64,000 nt of DNA from assembly GCF_937912035.1 (NCBI RefSeq), contig NZ_CALDPF010000039.1, forward strand, positions 1 to 64,000. The letters are read 5' to 3'. The first letter of the stretch is position 1. Each line of letters begins with the position of its first letter. A model generated the notes under the pieces. The model ran no database searches. It was given only the letters and a program-made list of their open reading frames with translations, and was not told where the DNA came from. This document shows, piece after piece, positions 47,881-57,368 of the stretch. The stretch comes from an uncultured Bacteroides sp. (lineage in GTDB: Bacteria > Bacteroidota > Bacteroidia > Bacteroidales > Bacteroidaceae). The translations under genes and the position numbers were made by a program.

Positions 47881-48273
47881 TACAATTTGTTTCCTGAAAA
47901 AGTACTATGTAAAATAAAAATTGAATGACTTGAACTAAAAAAAGTTGACAAAATCATAATGCTATGCGAAGAATTCCGTGAATTAAGTCCACAAAAACAA
48001 ATAATTGAAGTCAATTCTATATTTCTGAGTTGTAAAGAAAAAATATGATTTATATATCTTTTGGCATTATAAATACAGCATTTACGTTTATATATTTTCT
48101 GTTCCTTTCATTACAGTAAAAATATAGTGTGGAAATTTTGATTTTCAAAATATTTCTTAACTTTGCGGATACTGAGACATATTTCACAGGAAATGTCTTT
48201 GTGCAGATTATGAACATTTCAATTTGAAGTTCAATGAAATTTCTACCTGGAAAACAATTTAAATTAGATGCAT
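47881..48273. other. Intergenic stretch between pectin locus and propeller array
   Basis: About 390 bases. It holds the promoter at 48137-48165 and a short open frame 47959-48048 (29 codons, protein-like composition, MLCEEFRELSPQKQIIEVN) with no recognisable relative. That frame may be a gene fragment or chance. Nothing else is seen. Confidence 0.45.
48137..48165 (+). promoter_or_regulatory. Promoter of first propeller gene
   Basis: TTTG (48137-48140), a 17-base gap and TAACTTTG (48158-48165), about 108 bases upstream of the start codon, leaving a long leader of roughly 100 bases. Confidence 0.6.
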
Positions 48274-49380
48274 ATGAAAAGCTTTATTTTAATAATTTGC
48301 CTGGGTTTGTTTCCCTTATTTTCTTTTTCACAGAAGTTTTCAATTGATTTACTTGGGAATCTAGATAAAAATAGTTCTTTCCCTTTAAGTAATTTTGTAG
48401 AGAAATTGCAATATGTTCCTTTAGAAACAACAGATGAATGTTTGCTGAGTAATGAATTACAAGTATTTGTAGGTGAAAAAGATATTATTGTTTGTGACCA
48501 AAAGGCACAGAAATTTTATCGTTTTGATTGTAATGGCAAATTCCTTAATACTATAGGTACGCGTGGAGAAGGACCTGAAGAATATATTTATTCTATTTCT
48601 TTTTATGCGGATAAGGAGTATGTGTATATTATTGATGCTAATGCAAAGCGATTTAATAAATATAGTTATGATGGAAAGTTTATAGAAAAGATTCCTATGA
48701 AAGTAGTAAGTTGGTCCTTGACAAAGGAAGGAAATAATTTTATATGTTATAATTTTATGTATAATAGAATAGGAGGAAATAAAAAAATAGATGAACTGTT
48801 CCTGATAGATGAGAAAGGAAAAATAATTAATAAACAACCTACTACAGTGAAATCAGAGAAAGATAATACTATTTTATTTAACTTTCCTTTCTTTTATCAA
48901 TATGGGGGAAAAAACTTCTATAAAAATGCTGTTACAGAGTATGTTTATCAACTGGATAATCATCTAAATATGACACCTGCTTACCAAATTATCGGTGGTG
49001 GAAATAATAATGGTAAAGAGGATTATAAAGATATTCAGAAATATGCAAAATCTTTGTGTGTCAGAGATATATTTGAAAGTGATAAATTGATAATAATTAC
49101 TTATGCCTATAAGAATGCTTTGAATTATTTTGTATATGACAAGGCGACAAAAAGAGAGTATAATACGTTGGATGATAATCAACCTGGTTTTAAGGATGAT
49201 ATTCTAAATGGTTTAACATTTGAGCCGCTTATTGGAAGTAGGAGTGATTCTAACTGTTTGGTTTCTTTGAAAGAAGCAGCTGAAGTAATAGATGATATTA
49301 AAGACTTTAAAGAAAAGGAAAGTCTTAAATCGTTGGATTATGATGATAATCCAGTGCTTGTAATAGCAAAACTGAAATAG
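48274..49380 (+). CDS. Six-bladed beta-propeller protein (BF3164-like)
   Basis: 368 aa from the second Met (48274), which gives a cleaner signal peptide MKSFILIICLGLFPLFSFSQ; an ATG two codons upstream (48268) is also possible. No lipobox, so it is probably a soluble periplasmic protein. The family marks are all here: FVEKLQYVPLETTDE, GTRGEGPEEYIYS and the C-terminal DDNPVLVIAKLK. Proteins of this type are exported six-bladed propellers of unknown ligand. First of a group of seven in this window. The next gene is on the opposite strand. Confidence 0.85.
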   Translation: MKSFILIICLGLFPLFSFSQKFSIDLLGNLDKNSSFPLSNFVEKLQYVPLETTDECLLSNELQVFVGEKDIIVCDQKAQKFYRFDCNGKFLNTIGTRGEGPEEYIYSISFYADKEYVYIIDANAKRFNKYSYDGKFIEKIPMKVVSWSLTKEGNNFICYNFMYNRIGGNKKIDELFLIDEKGKIINKQPTTVKSEKDNTILFNFPFFYQYGGKNFYKNAVTEYVYQLDNHLNMTPAYQIIGGGNNNGKEDYKDIQKYAKSLCVRDIFESDKLIIITYAYKNALNYFVYDKATKREYNTLDDNQPGFKDDILNGLTFEPLIGSRSDSNCLVSLKEAAEVIDDIKDFKEKESLKSLDYDDNPVLVIAKLK

Positions 49381-49475
49381 CTAATTTTTTATTAGTGAAT
49401 AGAAAATTCAAATATCTGGAAATATTCGATATCCGTAAACATCTGGAAAATTATAAGTCTTAACCTTAATACAAC

Positions 49476-49520
49476 AATAGCGACTGCCACTATAAGCCTA
49501 ATAGTTGTAGTCGCTATTAT
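49476..49520. terminator. Terminator-like hairpin between convergent genes
   Basis: Stem AATAGCGACT (49476-49485) pairs with 49509-49518 (10 bp, 23-base loop). The T tract after it is weak on both strands, so termination is probable rather than certain. Confidence 0.5.
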
Positions 49521-49576
49521 TTTGCTGAACCAGTATGTTACGTTTAGCATAACTAGCGATAGACTTGCCGAGGTGT

Positions 49577-50803
49577 TTATTCTTTTTTCTTTCCCAATAT
49601 CACATAGCCGTTATCATCCGGCGAAATTTTAGACTTCCAGGCATTCAGAAACTTACGGTCTGCATCGGGTATATTCGGGTCAGACAGCCGTTCATCTATC
49701 AGGTCCAGCAGGTCGCCCGGATCCCAACATAATGTGTATCCGTATTCGTTCATGAACCAGCGCTTGCTTTCCAAAGCTATTCCACCCAGTTCAGTGTTGA
49801 CCATTTTATAATCCGCGCCTCGCAGGGTCCGCTTATCAACGATAATCCGCTTTACTACCATACCGGTGTACAGATGCATGGTCTTCGGGTCGGTGTTGGG
49901 ACCGTAGATGTCCGTGAGATAGTAATTACCGCAATCTTTAAAGGTATGACTTAGTATTTCGCTGCCAAAATCACTTGTAAATAGCGGGATAAGTCTGTTG
50001 TTGTCCGTGCGGTAAGTATATAATGAATCCACAGTCGGCATATAATGGTGTATTGAAAATGTCAAGGCAGTATTTTCTCCTTTATACAAGTTGATTTCGT
50101 TGCTATAGCTTGGTGCTATCATGTGTGGTGATTTAATTTCGGACAGAATGTTTCCCTTTATGTCTTGTTTCCAGACAACAGGATCACCCTTAGAAGCAAG
50201 ATGCGTCACAGTCACCTGATGTTCGTCATGGTTAACGTGAAACACTCCTTTATGTACCAAATAAGGAAGCGGTATTTTTTCTACAAAGTCTCCTTTCAAG
50301 TCATAAACAAGAAGTTGTTTTGTAGTCCATGGCAATAGGTAAATACGATTGTTTGCTTCGTCAATCTGGCTGGAATAAATCAGATTATATTCTCCCGGAC
50401 CCTGTCCGATGTTTCCTACACGACATATAAACTTTCCCTGGCGGGTAAACAGTTTATAGGGGGAGTAGGCAACATTTATACCCAGATAATTGTTTGTCAC
50501 GGTTATCATGTTAGACTCACTCACCAATGCATCTTCATTGCTGTTGTCCAGCTTGATGACCTCCAGCGTATCAAAGAACGTGCTGAACGGTATGCGTATG
50601 GATTCTTTCACGGCAGACATATCGCACGTTATCACAGTATCGCCATTCACCACCGTCCGGTTGGCAATGACACTGCATTTGTCTATCCATTTGGCATTGT
50701 CACCGTCATTGTTTTTACATGAGGTCATTAAGATGGGCAGAAGTGCGAATGTACATAAGGTTATTCGGCATGTGAGTTTACTGTACAAGGCTAACCTTTT
50801 CAT
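49577..50803 (-). CDS. Six-bladed beta-propeller lipoprotein
   Basis: 408 aa from the Met at 50803, giving signal KRLALYSKLTCRITLCTF and lipobox LMTSC (Cys29). Upstream in-frame ATGs at 50818 and 50824 would lengthen the signal, and this start best matches the paralog at 53107. Family marks are FFDTLEVIKLDNSNEDALVS, GNIGQGPGEYNL and a C-terminal DDNGYVILGKKK. It is most like the protein at 53107-54315 and is the only member of the array on the minus strand. Codon use is richer in G+C than in its neighbours, a possible sign of separate origin. Confidence 0.82.
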   Translation of the reverse strand: MKRLALYSKLTCRITLCTFALLPILMTSCKNNDGDNAKWIDKCSVIANRTVVNGDTVITCDMSAVKESIRIPFSTFFDTLEVIKLDNSNEDALVSESNMITVTNNYLGINVAYSPYKLFTRQGKFICRVGNIGQGPGEYNLIYSSQIDEANNRIYLLPWTTKQLLVYDLKGDFVEKIPLPYLVHKGVFHVNHDEHQVTVTHLASKGDPVVWKQDIKGNILSEIKSPHMIAPSYSNEINLYKGENTALTFSIHHYMPTVDSLYTYRTDNNRLIPLFTSDFGSEILSHTFKDCGNYYLTDIYGPNTDPKTMHLYTGMVVKRIIVDKRTLRGADYKMVNTELGGIALESKRWFMNEYGYTLCWDPGDLLDLIDERLSDPNIPDADRKFLNAWKSKISPDDNGYVILGKKKE

Positions 50804-50824
50804 AATTATGTTTTTCATGTTCAT

Positions 50825-51226
50825 AATAATGTTTTGTATGAAGATTAAAATTTATGTGCAATATACTAAAAAAATGGTTATCATAAATAAAAAGTATATC
50901 GCTAAAAGAATTATTATCTAAATTTCATGACATTTTTATCGGATTAAAAATATAAAAAAACAGTAAATAAAGAAGATTAATAAAAGTATTTCTCAATCAA
51001 TTTTGGTCTGGTAAGAGAAATGTTTTCACTATTTTATCCTACAAAGTACAGAAGTTCTTTGGAAAAGAACTTGAAGTTTTTCTACTTCCTAAAAAAGGGA
51101 ACAGGTTTAACGAAACGCACAAAATTATTCAGAAAAAGGGATAATTGTCTGCTTTTATTGTAATTTTACAAAATGTTAGGTGGCTCTGTTCTTAATTTGT
51201 ACATACATAAAATATATTATTTTCAG
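50825..51226. other. Intergenic stretch between divergent genes
   Basis: About 400 AT-rich bases upstream of both the minus-strand propeller gene and the TPR/HTH regulator. No clear promoter box or repeat was found. An ATG at 51173 opens the regulator frame 18 codons early, but it is not the preferred start. Confidence 0.5.
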
Positions 51227-52876
51227 ATGATAGATTATTCAGTATTCAAATTTGTTTACATAGTTTCAACTATATGTATTTTATCAATTCAGCTTATATC
51301 CTGTTCTAATAATCCTACTTCATTATTGGACAAGGCAGAAAAACTATGGGGACATAATATGGACAGCGTAAATATATATCTGTCTCAAATTGAAAATCCA
51401 CAACTTTTCCTCGGTCGTGATAAAATCAGATATTGTTATCTTAAAGAAGTGATGAATTTCTATTCATCAGGTAAAAGCTCGGATTCTTTGTTGGCGGAGG
51501 CAAGGAAAGAAGCTGTGTTACTATCCGATTCACAGTATATCAGAAAGTTGATGATACATGATCTTATCCGTTTCTCTTACAAAAACTGGCCTGACTCTAC
51601 ATTGAACACTATTAATAGAATTACTGAAAATTTTCCTGCTTTTGCAGATACTATAAGCTTGCTTCTAACCTTTTATAGAAATGAAATCGCGATAAAGAAA
51701 AATGATCCTCATTATGTTATAAATAATATTAATGCGATAAGAGAGAATTGTGTAAAAAACCTTTCCGATTCATTGTTGTATATACGCGTTATGTTACAGG
51801 CAATGGATGCATATTCAATGCAGAAAAAACATAATGAAATGGACAGTATATATACGTATATCATTGAAAAATATATAACAGGAAATGAAAATGTTCTTTC
51901 AAGAATAAACTATGTAAACAGGCATTATTTATCCAAGTTGGAAGAACATGGAAGGTGGAGTGATGCGTTGAAAGTAAATGAATTATTGGATGATGGTAAT
52001 AGAGAAACATCTACTAGGAATACGTATTTGAAGGCTCTCATGTATGAACAGGCCGGTATGCAAGATTCTGCTGTTTATTTTTATAGAATTACAGAACAAG
52101 GTCATCTGCCTTTGTTGGCTTCTCTTGCTTCAAAAAGGCTTATGAATTATTTTCTGTCTATGGGATATAATGATGAAGCATATAATAGTATGCAGAAAAG
52201 CAGATTGTTGCAAAAAGATGTAGAGAGTAATATTTCATCAGGTTTTTCCATTGATATATTCAAACAGACACAACTTGAGAACGAACTTTATCAGATACGT
52301 ATAAAACGTCAGGAACAGCGGTTGCTATTGCTTGTCCTGCTGTTGGTTATTGCCATTTTTATTATTATATATGTCTATTATTATCTCCGTGTAAAGCGTG
52401 AGCGTATAGTTACAGGAATGAAAATACAGCAGGACAAAATGGAGAAGGAGGCTAAGATTTTAAAGTATCATAATGAGCTTCTTAAGAAAGAAGCTGAAAT
52501 TGTGCTTTTGCGTGAATCGCTTTTCCGACGCTTATCGTTCTACAGAAAATTACCTTCTTTGGCAAATGACAAAGATGTGATTGAAAAAGGTAAAAAGATA
52601 ATCATTACAGAAGATGAATGGCATGAAATAAAACAGACAGTAGATACTTCTTTCGATAATTTTTCTCTTCGTTTGGAGAAGGCTTATCCTTTATTGACCA
52701 CGAAAGATATTCTTTTCTGTTGTCTTGTGAAGTTGAATGTTAATATGCAGGATTTGTCGGATATATATTGTGTAAGTAAGTCTGCCATATCTAAAAGAAA
52801 ATTCAGGATTAAGACTGAAAAGTTTAATATTGAAGATGAAAATATAAGTCTTGATATGTATCTAAAAGACTTCTAA
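51227..52876 (+). CDS. Membrane-anchored TPR protein with C-terminal helix-turn-helix
   Basis: 549 aa from the ATG at 51227, which opens a lipoprotein-like signal ending in LISC; the earlier ATG (51173) would bury it. A helical TPR-like periplasmic part (about 30-355) is followed by a transmembrane helix (about 362-388, LLLVLLLVIAIFIIIYVYYY). Then a basic coiled coil (about 395-440) and a C-terminal helix-turn-helix-like domain (about 478-545: LLTTKDILFCCLVKLNVNM, DLSDIYCVSKSAISKRKF). This is a one-component regulator spanning the inner membrane, a layout common in Bacteroidetes. Its position inside the propeller array suggests it controls it (inference). Confidence 0.82.
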   Translation: MIDYSVFKFVYIVSTICILSIQLISCSNNPTSLLDKAEKLWGHNMDSVNIYLSQIENPQLFLGRDKIRYCYLKEVMNFYSSGKSSDSLLAEARKEAVLLSDSQYIRKLMIHDLIRFSYKNWPDSTLNTINRITENFPAFADTISLLLTFYRNEIAIKKNDPHYVINNINAIRENCVKNLSDSLLYIRVMLQAMDAYSMQKKHNEMDSIYTYIIEKYITGNENVLSRINYVNRHYLSKLEEHGRWSDALKVNELLDDGNRETSTRNTYLKALMYEQAGMQDSAVYFYRITEQGHLPLLASLASKRLMNYFLSMGYNDEAYNSMQKSRLLQKDVESNISSGFSIDIFKQTQLENELYQIRIKRQEQRLLLLVLLLVIAIFIIIYVYYYLRVKRERIVTGMKIQQDKMEKEAKILKYHNELLKKEAEIVLLRESLFRRLSFYRKLPSLANDKDVIEKGKKIIITEDEWHEIKQTVDTSFDNFSLRLEKAYPLLTTKDILFCCLVKLNVNMQDLSDIYCVSKSAISKRKFRIKTEKFNIEDENISLDMYLKDF

Positions 52877-53047
52877 TATTGATAATCGGAATCTTTCAAA
52901 ATCTTGATATGTTTCTTGTGTTTTTATTGTCTGTTTGGCATAAATAATAATACAATGTCCAGCGTGTTATAATCAATGCCTTTAAATAATTTATTGATAA
53001 TGTGGTTGTTATCTCTGGGTTTACATAATAAATTGTCCAATCGAAAT

Positions 53048-53079
53048 TTTGCACTTTTGGATGTCTAAACTTAATTTTG
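53048..53079 (+). promoter_or_regulatory. Promoter of propeller gene at 53107
   Basis: TTTG (53048-53051), a 20-base gap and TAATTTTG (53072-53079), with about 27 bases to the start codon. Confidence 0.7.
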
Positions 53080-53106
53080 CCTACAAATAATTCAAAAATT
53101 TTCATT

Positions 53107-54315
53107 ATGGAAACACATCATTTTTTGTTGGTAAAATCGATACAGGGGATTTTATTTTATGTATTGGCCTGTATGTTTTCTTCATGTAGTAGTTCAATTA
53201 AAGGAGGTGTTGATGAAATGCCTGTCATAGCAGAAAAAGTATCTCTTCCTACGGGAGAGCTTATAGTATGCGACATCTCTAAATCCAAGGATACAATAGA
53301 CATACCATTGAGCATGCTCACGGAAGACTTGAATGTTGTAAGGCTGGATAACAGTGATGAGGCTTTGGTTGGAGGATGGGTGAGAACTACTGTTTCCGAC
53401 AACTATATATTGGTGAGTAACAATAAACAGGTACCTTATAAATTATTTAAACGTGACGGTAAGTTTATATGTACAATAGGTTCTTACGGACAAGGACCTG
53501 ATGAATACAAGAATACCTATGCAGAACAGCTTGACGAGAAGCATAACCGTATCTATATTCTTCCTTGGCAATCCGACAGGATTCTTGTATTTGACCTTAA
53601 TGGAAACCCGCTGCCAAGCATTCCGCTTGTAGCACGTGTGCCGAAAGGAGAATTCTGGGTCAATACAGCCGATTCTACAGTAACTGTTACAGCTTTGCCT
53701 TTTGAGAGCATTGTCAATGACGTGGTTTGGGTACAGGATATGCATGGAAATATATTACAGTCGGTGCCTTCACGCCATCTTTCCGTTCCGAGAGATTACA
53801 GTAACGAAGTAGATGCTGCAAGAAGTACTTCAGATTATGATGTAATGATTATTACTATTTTCCCGGAGGCACGTCAAGATTCTCTATATCATTATAATTA
53901 TGAAAAGAATATTCTTGAACCTAAATTCACTGTAAGATACAGTCAGAGTCAAATACCTTGGCATATATATTATGAATTACCCAATCATTTTATAGGAGAT
54001 GCTTCTTTTCCAGTACAAGTGGCCGAAAATATGTGGCAAGGTTCTGCCCCGGCATATTATATTGTAGATAAAACTACATTGAAGGGTAGCTTTGTGCGCT
54101 TGAAGAACGATTTCCTTAATATACCAGGCAGGATGAATTTCTTTAATGGATATTACGTATCGAATATGGAGCCTCTTGCCTTGAAGGATGAGTTGGAAAA
54201 AGCTTTGGAAGACGAGGAAGTATCAGATATAGTAAAATTACGTATTCAGACATTATTGGAAGATATTGATGAAAATGATAATAATATTGTGCTTTTCGCT
54301 AAACTTAAAAACTGA
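53107..54315 (+). CDS. Six-bladed beta-propeller lipoprotein
   Basis: 402 aa from METHHFLLV at 53107; an in-frame ATG at 53077 falls just upstream of the likely transcription start, so it is rejected. Lipobox MFSSC (Cys27). Family marks: LTEDLNVVRLDNSDEALVG, SYGQGPDEYKNTY, C-terminal NNIVLFAKLKN. Closest in the window to the minus-strand gene 49577-50803. It is followed after 42 bases by a broken copy of the RND adaptor start, which implies that a propeller-adaptor pair once stood here. Confidence 0.84.
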   Translation: METHHFLLVKSIQGILFYVLACMFSSCSSSIKGGVDEMPVIAEKVSLPTGELIVCDISKSKDTIDIPLSMLTEDLNVVRLDNSDEALVGGWVRTTVSDNYILVSNNKQVPYKLFKRDGKFICTIGSYGQGPDEYKNTYAEQLDEKHNRIYILPWQSDRILVFDLNGNPLPSIPLVARVPKGEFWVNTADSTVTVTALPFESIVNDVVWVQDMHGNILQSVPSRHLSVPRDYSNEVDAARSTSDYDVMIITIFPEARQDSLYHYNYEKNILEPKFTVRYSQSQIPWHIYYELPNHFIGDASFPVQVAENMWQGSAPAYYIVDKTTLKGSFVRLKNDFLNIPGRMNFFNGYYVSNMEPLALKDELEKALEDEEVSDIVKLRIQTLLEDIDENDNNIVLFAKLKN

Positions 54316-54867
54316 TACTATATAGTTTAAATTTGAAATACCAATAATATCAATAAAATGAGAACACACTACGTATATGTGCTGCTTGCTTGCCGCCGAA
54401 ATGTTGGCATGCTGCGGTGAGAAGAAAGATGATACTTCCGGAAAGGAAGGAGTGGAAACGGTTTTGCCCTCATAGGTGAACGAGGTCACGGTAATGACAC
54501 TGAAGAAGACCGCGTTCACCCATGAGCTGGTTAGTAACGGCAAGGTGACAAGATTATTTTTTTACCTTAATTTTGTAATAGATAGCATAATTTATATATA
54601 GTATAATGATCAATCAGACAATACCTCCATAGTTAGATTTGTGATAATTGTGTATCTATAATTTAATTTCCTCAAATGTATTGATTTAACGTTAATTTGA
54701 TATGACATTCCGTAAACAATGAATTCTCTAAAAAAATATTTTAGGTATTAAACAACATTAACTATAAAAATTAGTTGTATAACTATTTTTTTTAGTTGAT
54801 TTGTGCAATCAATAAAGTACGACGTATTATCAACAATGAGGATTTAAATCTTTATAAAAAACACAAT
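54316..54867. other. Gap holding an adaptor gene remnant and AT-rich spacer
   Basis: About 550 bases. The first 230 include the decayed adaptor fragment (54358-54549). The rest (54551-54867) is very AT-rich, with a lone TAATTTTG at 54568-54575 and no matching -33 box. Confidence 0.6.
54358..54549 (+). pseudogene. Broken duplicate of the RND efflux adaptor start
   Basis: This 192-base stretch matches the first 188 bases of the adaptor gene at 62767-62954 with about 13 substitutions and a 4-base insertion (CTTG) near 54388. The insertion shifts the frame after about 10 codons, and a CAG-to-TAG change near 54473 adds a stop in the original frame. Homology ends abruptly after CAAGGTGAC, where the intact gene continues. 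It is a dead copy of about the first 63 codons. It lies 42 bases after a propeller gene, as the intact adaptor lies after another propeller gene. Confidence 0.93.
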
Positions 54868-56052
54868 ATGAAAAAGAAACATTATTTATTTACATTGGCA
54901 TGTTGCTCTACATTATTTGCATGTTCACCCAAACAAGAAAAAGTTCTATCAGATAATGCCAATCTTATTTCAATCAATCTTGAAAGTTCAAAACCATTAA
55001 AGGCTTCTGAATTTTTTGATACAATAATGTATGTACCTCTTGAAACAAGTGATACATATATGTTCTCTAGAGTAAGCCATTTAAAGGTTAGTGATGAGAA
55101 GGATTTTTATTTTATATCTGACAAGTCCTTTTTCCTCTTCGATGGAGAGACAGGTAAAGGTAAACTGAAAATTTCAAAACTTGGTAATGGCCCTGACGGT
55201 TATGCTTCAGTATTTGATGCCAATGTGGATTCTTCTACAGGAGAGATTGAACTGTTGGATAACAACGCTAAAAAGATAGTGGTATATGATATGGAAGGTA
55301 ATCATAAGCGTTCAGTATCAATACCTTTCATGTCATTTATGTTTACCAAAGCTGGGAAAGACAATTATTGGCTCTATAATAACAATCTCACGTCTGATGC
55401 AAGTGATTCAAAAGTCATTCATCTTGATATTAATAAGGGTAAGATAGAAGAGTATGATAAGATTGACAAACATCTTGCAGAATATTTCTTTATAGAAGAT
55501 GAGAAAAATCTGGTTGCAGATGGCGAAGATATATTATATCATTATTCTCCATCTGATACGATTTATCGAATCAGACCTGGTAAGGGAATGCAGGCGGCTT
55601 ATGTATTGGATATGGGGAAAGGCCTTGCACCAAAAGACTTTTACGCCAGAAATTTCCGTGACATTATGGAATTTGTAGAGACGGCCAATAAAAACGGATA
55701 TGTGTTTGAGATTCCGGCATTTTCGGCAAATGCAAATACTGTTGCTGTAGCATGTATTAAAGAAGGTAAGCTCTATATGACTTTCCATACAAAAGAGAAC
55801 GGAAAGAATACAACATTCACAACCTTCCATGACAATTATAATTTCTCTGTTCCTTTTTCTTTGGATGCTTCCAATTTGAACTTCTGTATGGACAATGATT
55901 ATTTTTACTTTATTGTGACAGCTGAACAACTTGTTGAGTGTAAGAATGAAGACACGAATCAAAAGAAGATGGAAACTTGGTTGAAAAGTAAAAACGTGAC
56001 AGAGTTTTCCAATCCTATTTTGGTTAAATGTAAATTCATATCTGAAAAGTAA
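54868..56052 (+). CDS. Six-bladed beta-propeller lipoprotein
   Basis: 394 aa from MKKKHYLFTLACCSTLFAC, with the lipobox Cys at 19; an in-frame ATG at 54796 would bury this signal and is rejected. Family marks: FFDTIMYVPLETSDTYMFS, KLGNGPDGYASVF, and the C-terminal FSNPILVKCKF. A long even pattern of beta strands follows. The ligand is unknown. It is the first intact gene after the adaptor remnant. Confidence 0.84.
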   Translation: MKKKHYLFTLACCSTLFACSPKQEKVLSDNANLISINLESSKPLKASEFFDTIMYVPLETSDTYMFSRVSHLKVSDEKDFYFISDKSFFLFDGETGKGKLKISKLGNGPDGYASVFDANVDSSTGEIELLDNNAKKIVVYDMEGNHKRSVSIPFMSFMFTKAGKDNYWLYNNNLTSDASDSKVIHLDINKGKIEEYDKIDKHLAEYFFIEDEKNLVADGEDILYHYSPSDTIYRIRPGKGMQAAYVLDMGKGLAPKDFYARNFRDIMEFVETANKNGYVFEIPAFSANANTVAVACIKEGKLYMTFHTKENGKNTTFTTFHDNYNFSVPFSLDASNLNFCMDNDYFYFIVTAEQLVECKNEDTNQKKMETWLKSKNVTEFSNPILVKCKFISEK

Positions 56053-56064
56053 TATTTTAGTTTT

Positions 56065-56192
56065 ATGAAAAATATATTTATTGTTTTTATTGGTGTGCAA
56101 GTTGTTTATACCCTGTAGTAATTCGGATGATTCTGGGAAAGTAAATATTCTAGAAGACTATGATTCTATATCTGTAAGTCCATGACTATCCG
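56065..56192 (+). pseudogene. Broken start of a DUF4221-type lipoprotein gene
   Basis: Starts MKNIFIVFIG, then a frameshift, then CSNSDDSGKVN followed by ILEDYDSISVSP and a stop (56183-56185 area). This matches the start of the intact gene at 59001 (CSHSADSGKVYTLDNYDSIS). Only the signal and the first 25 or so mature residues remain. It shows that DUF4221-type genes in this array have been copied and lost. Confidence 0.8.
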
Positions 56193-56227
56193 GTAAATAT
56201 GTTTTATATAGCATCATTTATATTTTT

Positions 56228-57364
56228 ATGAGGTACATTTTAATTTTCTTTTTAAGCCTTGTCACTTTTAGTTGTCAGTTAAAGAAAGCTTCGGAAAGTA
56301 AATTGAATATTGAAAGTGATTCTATACTTTTAATTAAAGGTGTGAAACAGTTGTTAATGGATGAGTTGGATTATCCACTTTCAGGTCATATACGCTATTA
56401 TGAGAGCAATGGGAAATCATATCTTGTGCAAGGAAATGAAAGTCAAAAAATAATTAGAGTTTATGATTATCATTCTGGGGTGAAAAGTTATGAGGAAGTT
56501 TTTGAAGGAGCTAAAGGTGAATTCTTTGCTTATAATTCTGATACAGCTTTTGCAATAGCAAATGGAATAAAAAAGTCAACTATATATATGTGGGATAAAG
56601 GAAATACTAGCACTTTGAGTATTCCAGTAAATGTAAGTAAAGGACATATAGAACAATATCCGAGATGTAGATTGGATGGAGGAGCCTTTGTGAATGGTAA
56701 ATGGTATTTTTCATGTTTTCGTTTAGGAGAGTATCCAAATGAAATGCAAGCAGGAGAGGAACGTTTTCCGATTCTGGAGGTTGATTTTAATAAAGGAATT
56801 AGTAGATTTATTGGAGCCTATCCAAAGCTGTATGCACAAAACAATATGGGAACTTTGAATTACTGGGTACCGGATATGTGTAGTGAGAATAACGGCAATG
56901 AAATATTGGTAGGATTCAAGGCTTCTCCAGAGATGCTACTTTTGAATCCTTCTAATAGAAAGTCACGTTTTGTCTCGGTAAGGAGTATATATGCAGATAC
57001 AATACCTTTACCATTAACTGAAAAAGGTCGTGATTATTTTTCGGAAAGTGAATCATATTATTACTTTGCACAATATACTCATTATGGCTCCATCTGCTAT
57101 GATAAGTGGAGAAATATTTATTATCGTTTTGTAGGTATTGGACTTGATGATTGGACTTTAGATTCTGATCCGCTTCTTCAAAATAGAAAAAATTGGTCTA
57201 TAATGGTATTTGATGAATCTTTCAATAAATTGGGCGAACAATATATAGGTGATTCTTATGTAATAGACCAGCATTTTGTATCTCCTGATGGGTTATATAT
57301 TTTGAATAAAGATAAGAATGAGGATATTGCAGTTTATACATTATTTCAATATATAAAAGGATAG
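56228..57364 (+). CDS. DUF4221 family lipoprotein
   Basis: 378 aa. Lipoprotein signal ending in TFSC (Cys16). It is built from repeated beta strands and probably also forms a propeller, but it lacks the GxGPxEY mark of the six-bladed group. It resembles DUF4221. The function is unknown. It ends 4 bases before the thioredoxin-propeller fusion gene, so the two are co-transcribed. Confidence 0.75.
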   Translation: MRYILIFFLSLVTFSCQLKKASESKLNIESDSILLIKGVKQLLMDELDYPLSGHIRYYESNGKSYLVQGNESQKIIRVYDYHSGVKSYEEVFEGAKGEFFAYNSDTAFAIANGIKKSTIYMWDKGNTSTLSIPVNVSKGHIEQYPRCRLDGGAFVNGKWYFSCFRLGEYPNEMQAGEERFPILEVDFNKGISRFIGAYPKLYAQNNMGTLNYWVPDMCSENNGNEILVGFKASPEMLLLNPSNRKSRFVSVRSIYADTIPLPLTEKGRDYFSESESYYYFAQYTHYGSICYDKWRNIYYRFVGIGLDDWTLDSDPLLQNRKNWSIMVFDESFNKLGEQYIGDSYVIDQHFVSPDGLYILNKDKNEDIAVYTLFQYIKG

Positions 57365-57368
57365 AAAT

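Noticed and set aside
54253..54543. 96-codon minus-strand frame over the adaptor relic
   Set aside because: It is the complement of a decayed gene fragment; the plus-strand homology to the adaptor explains it.
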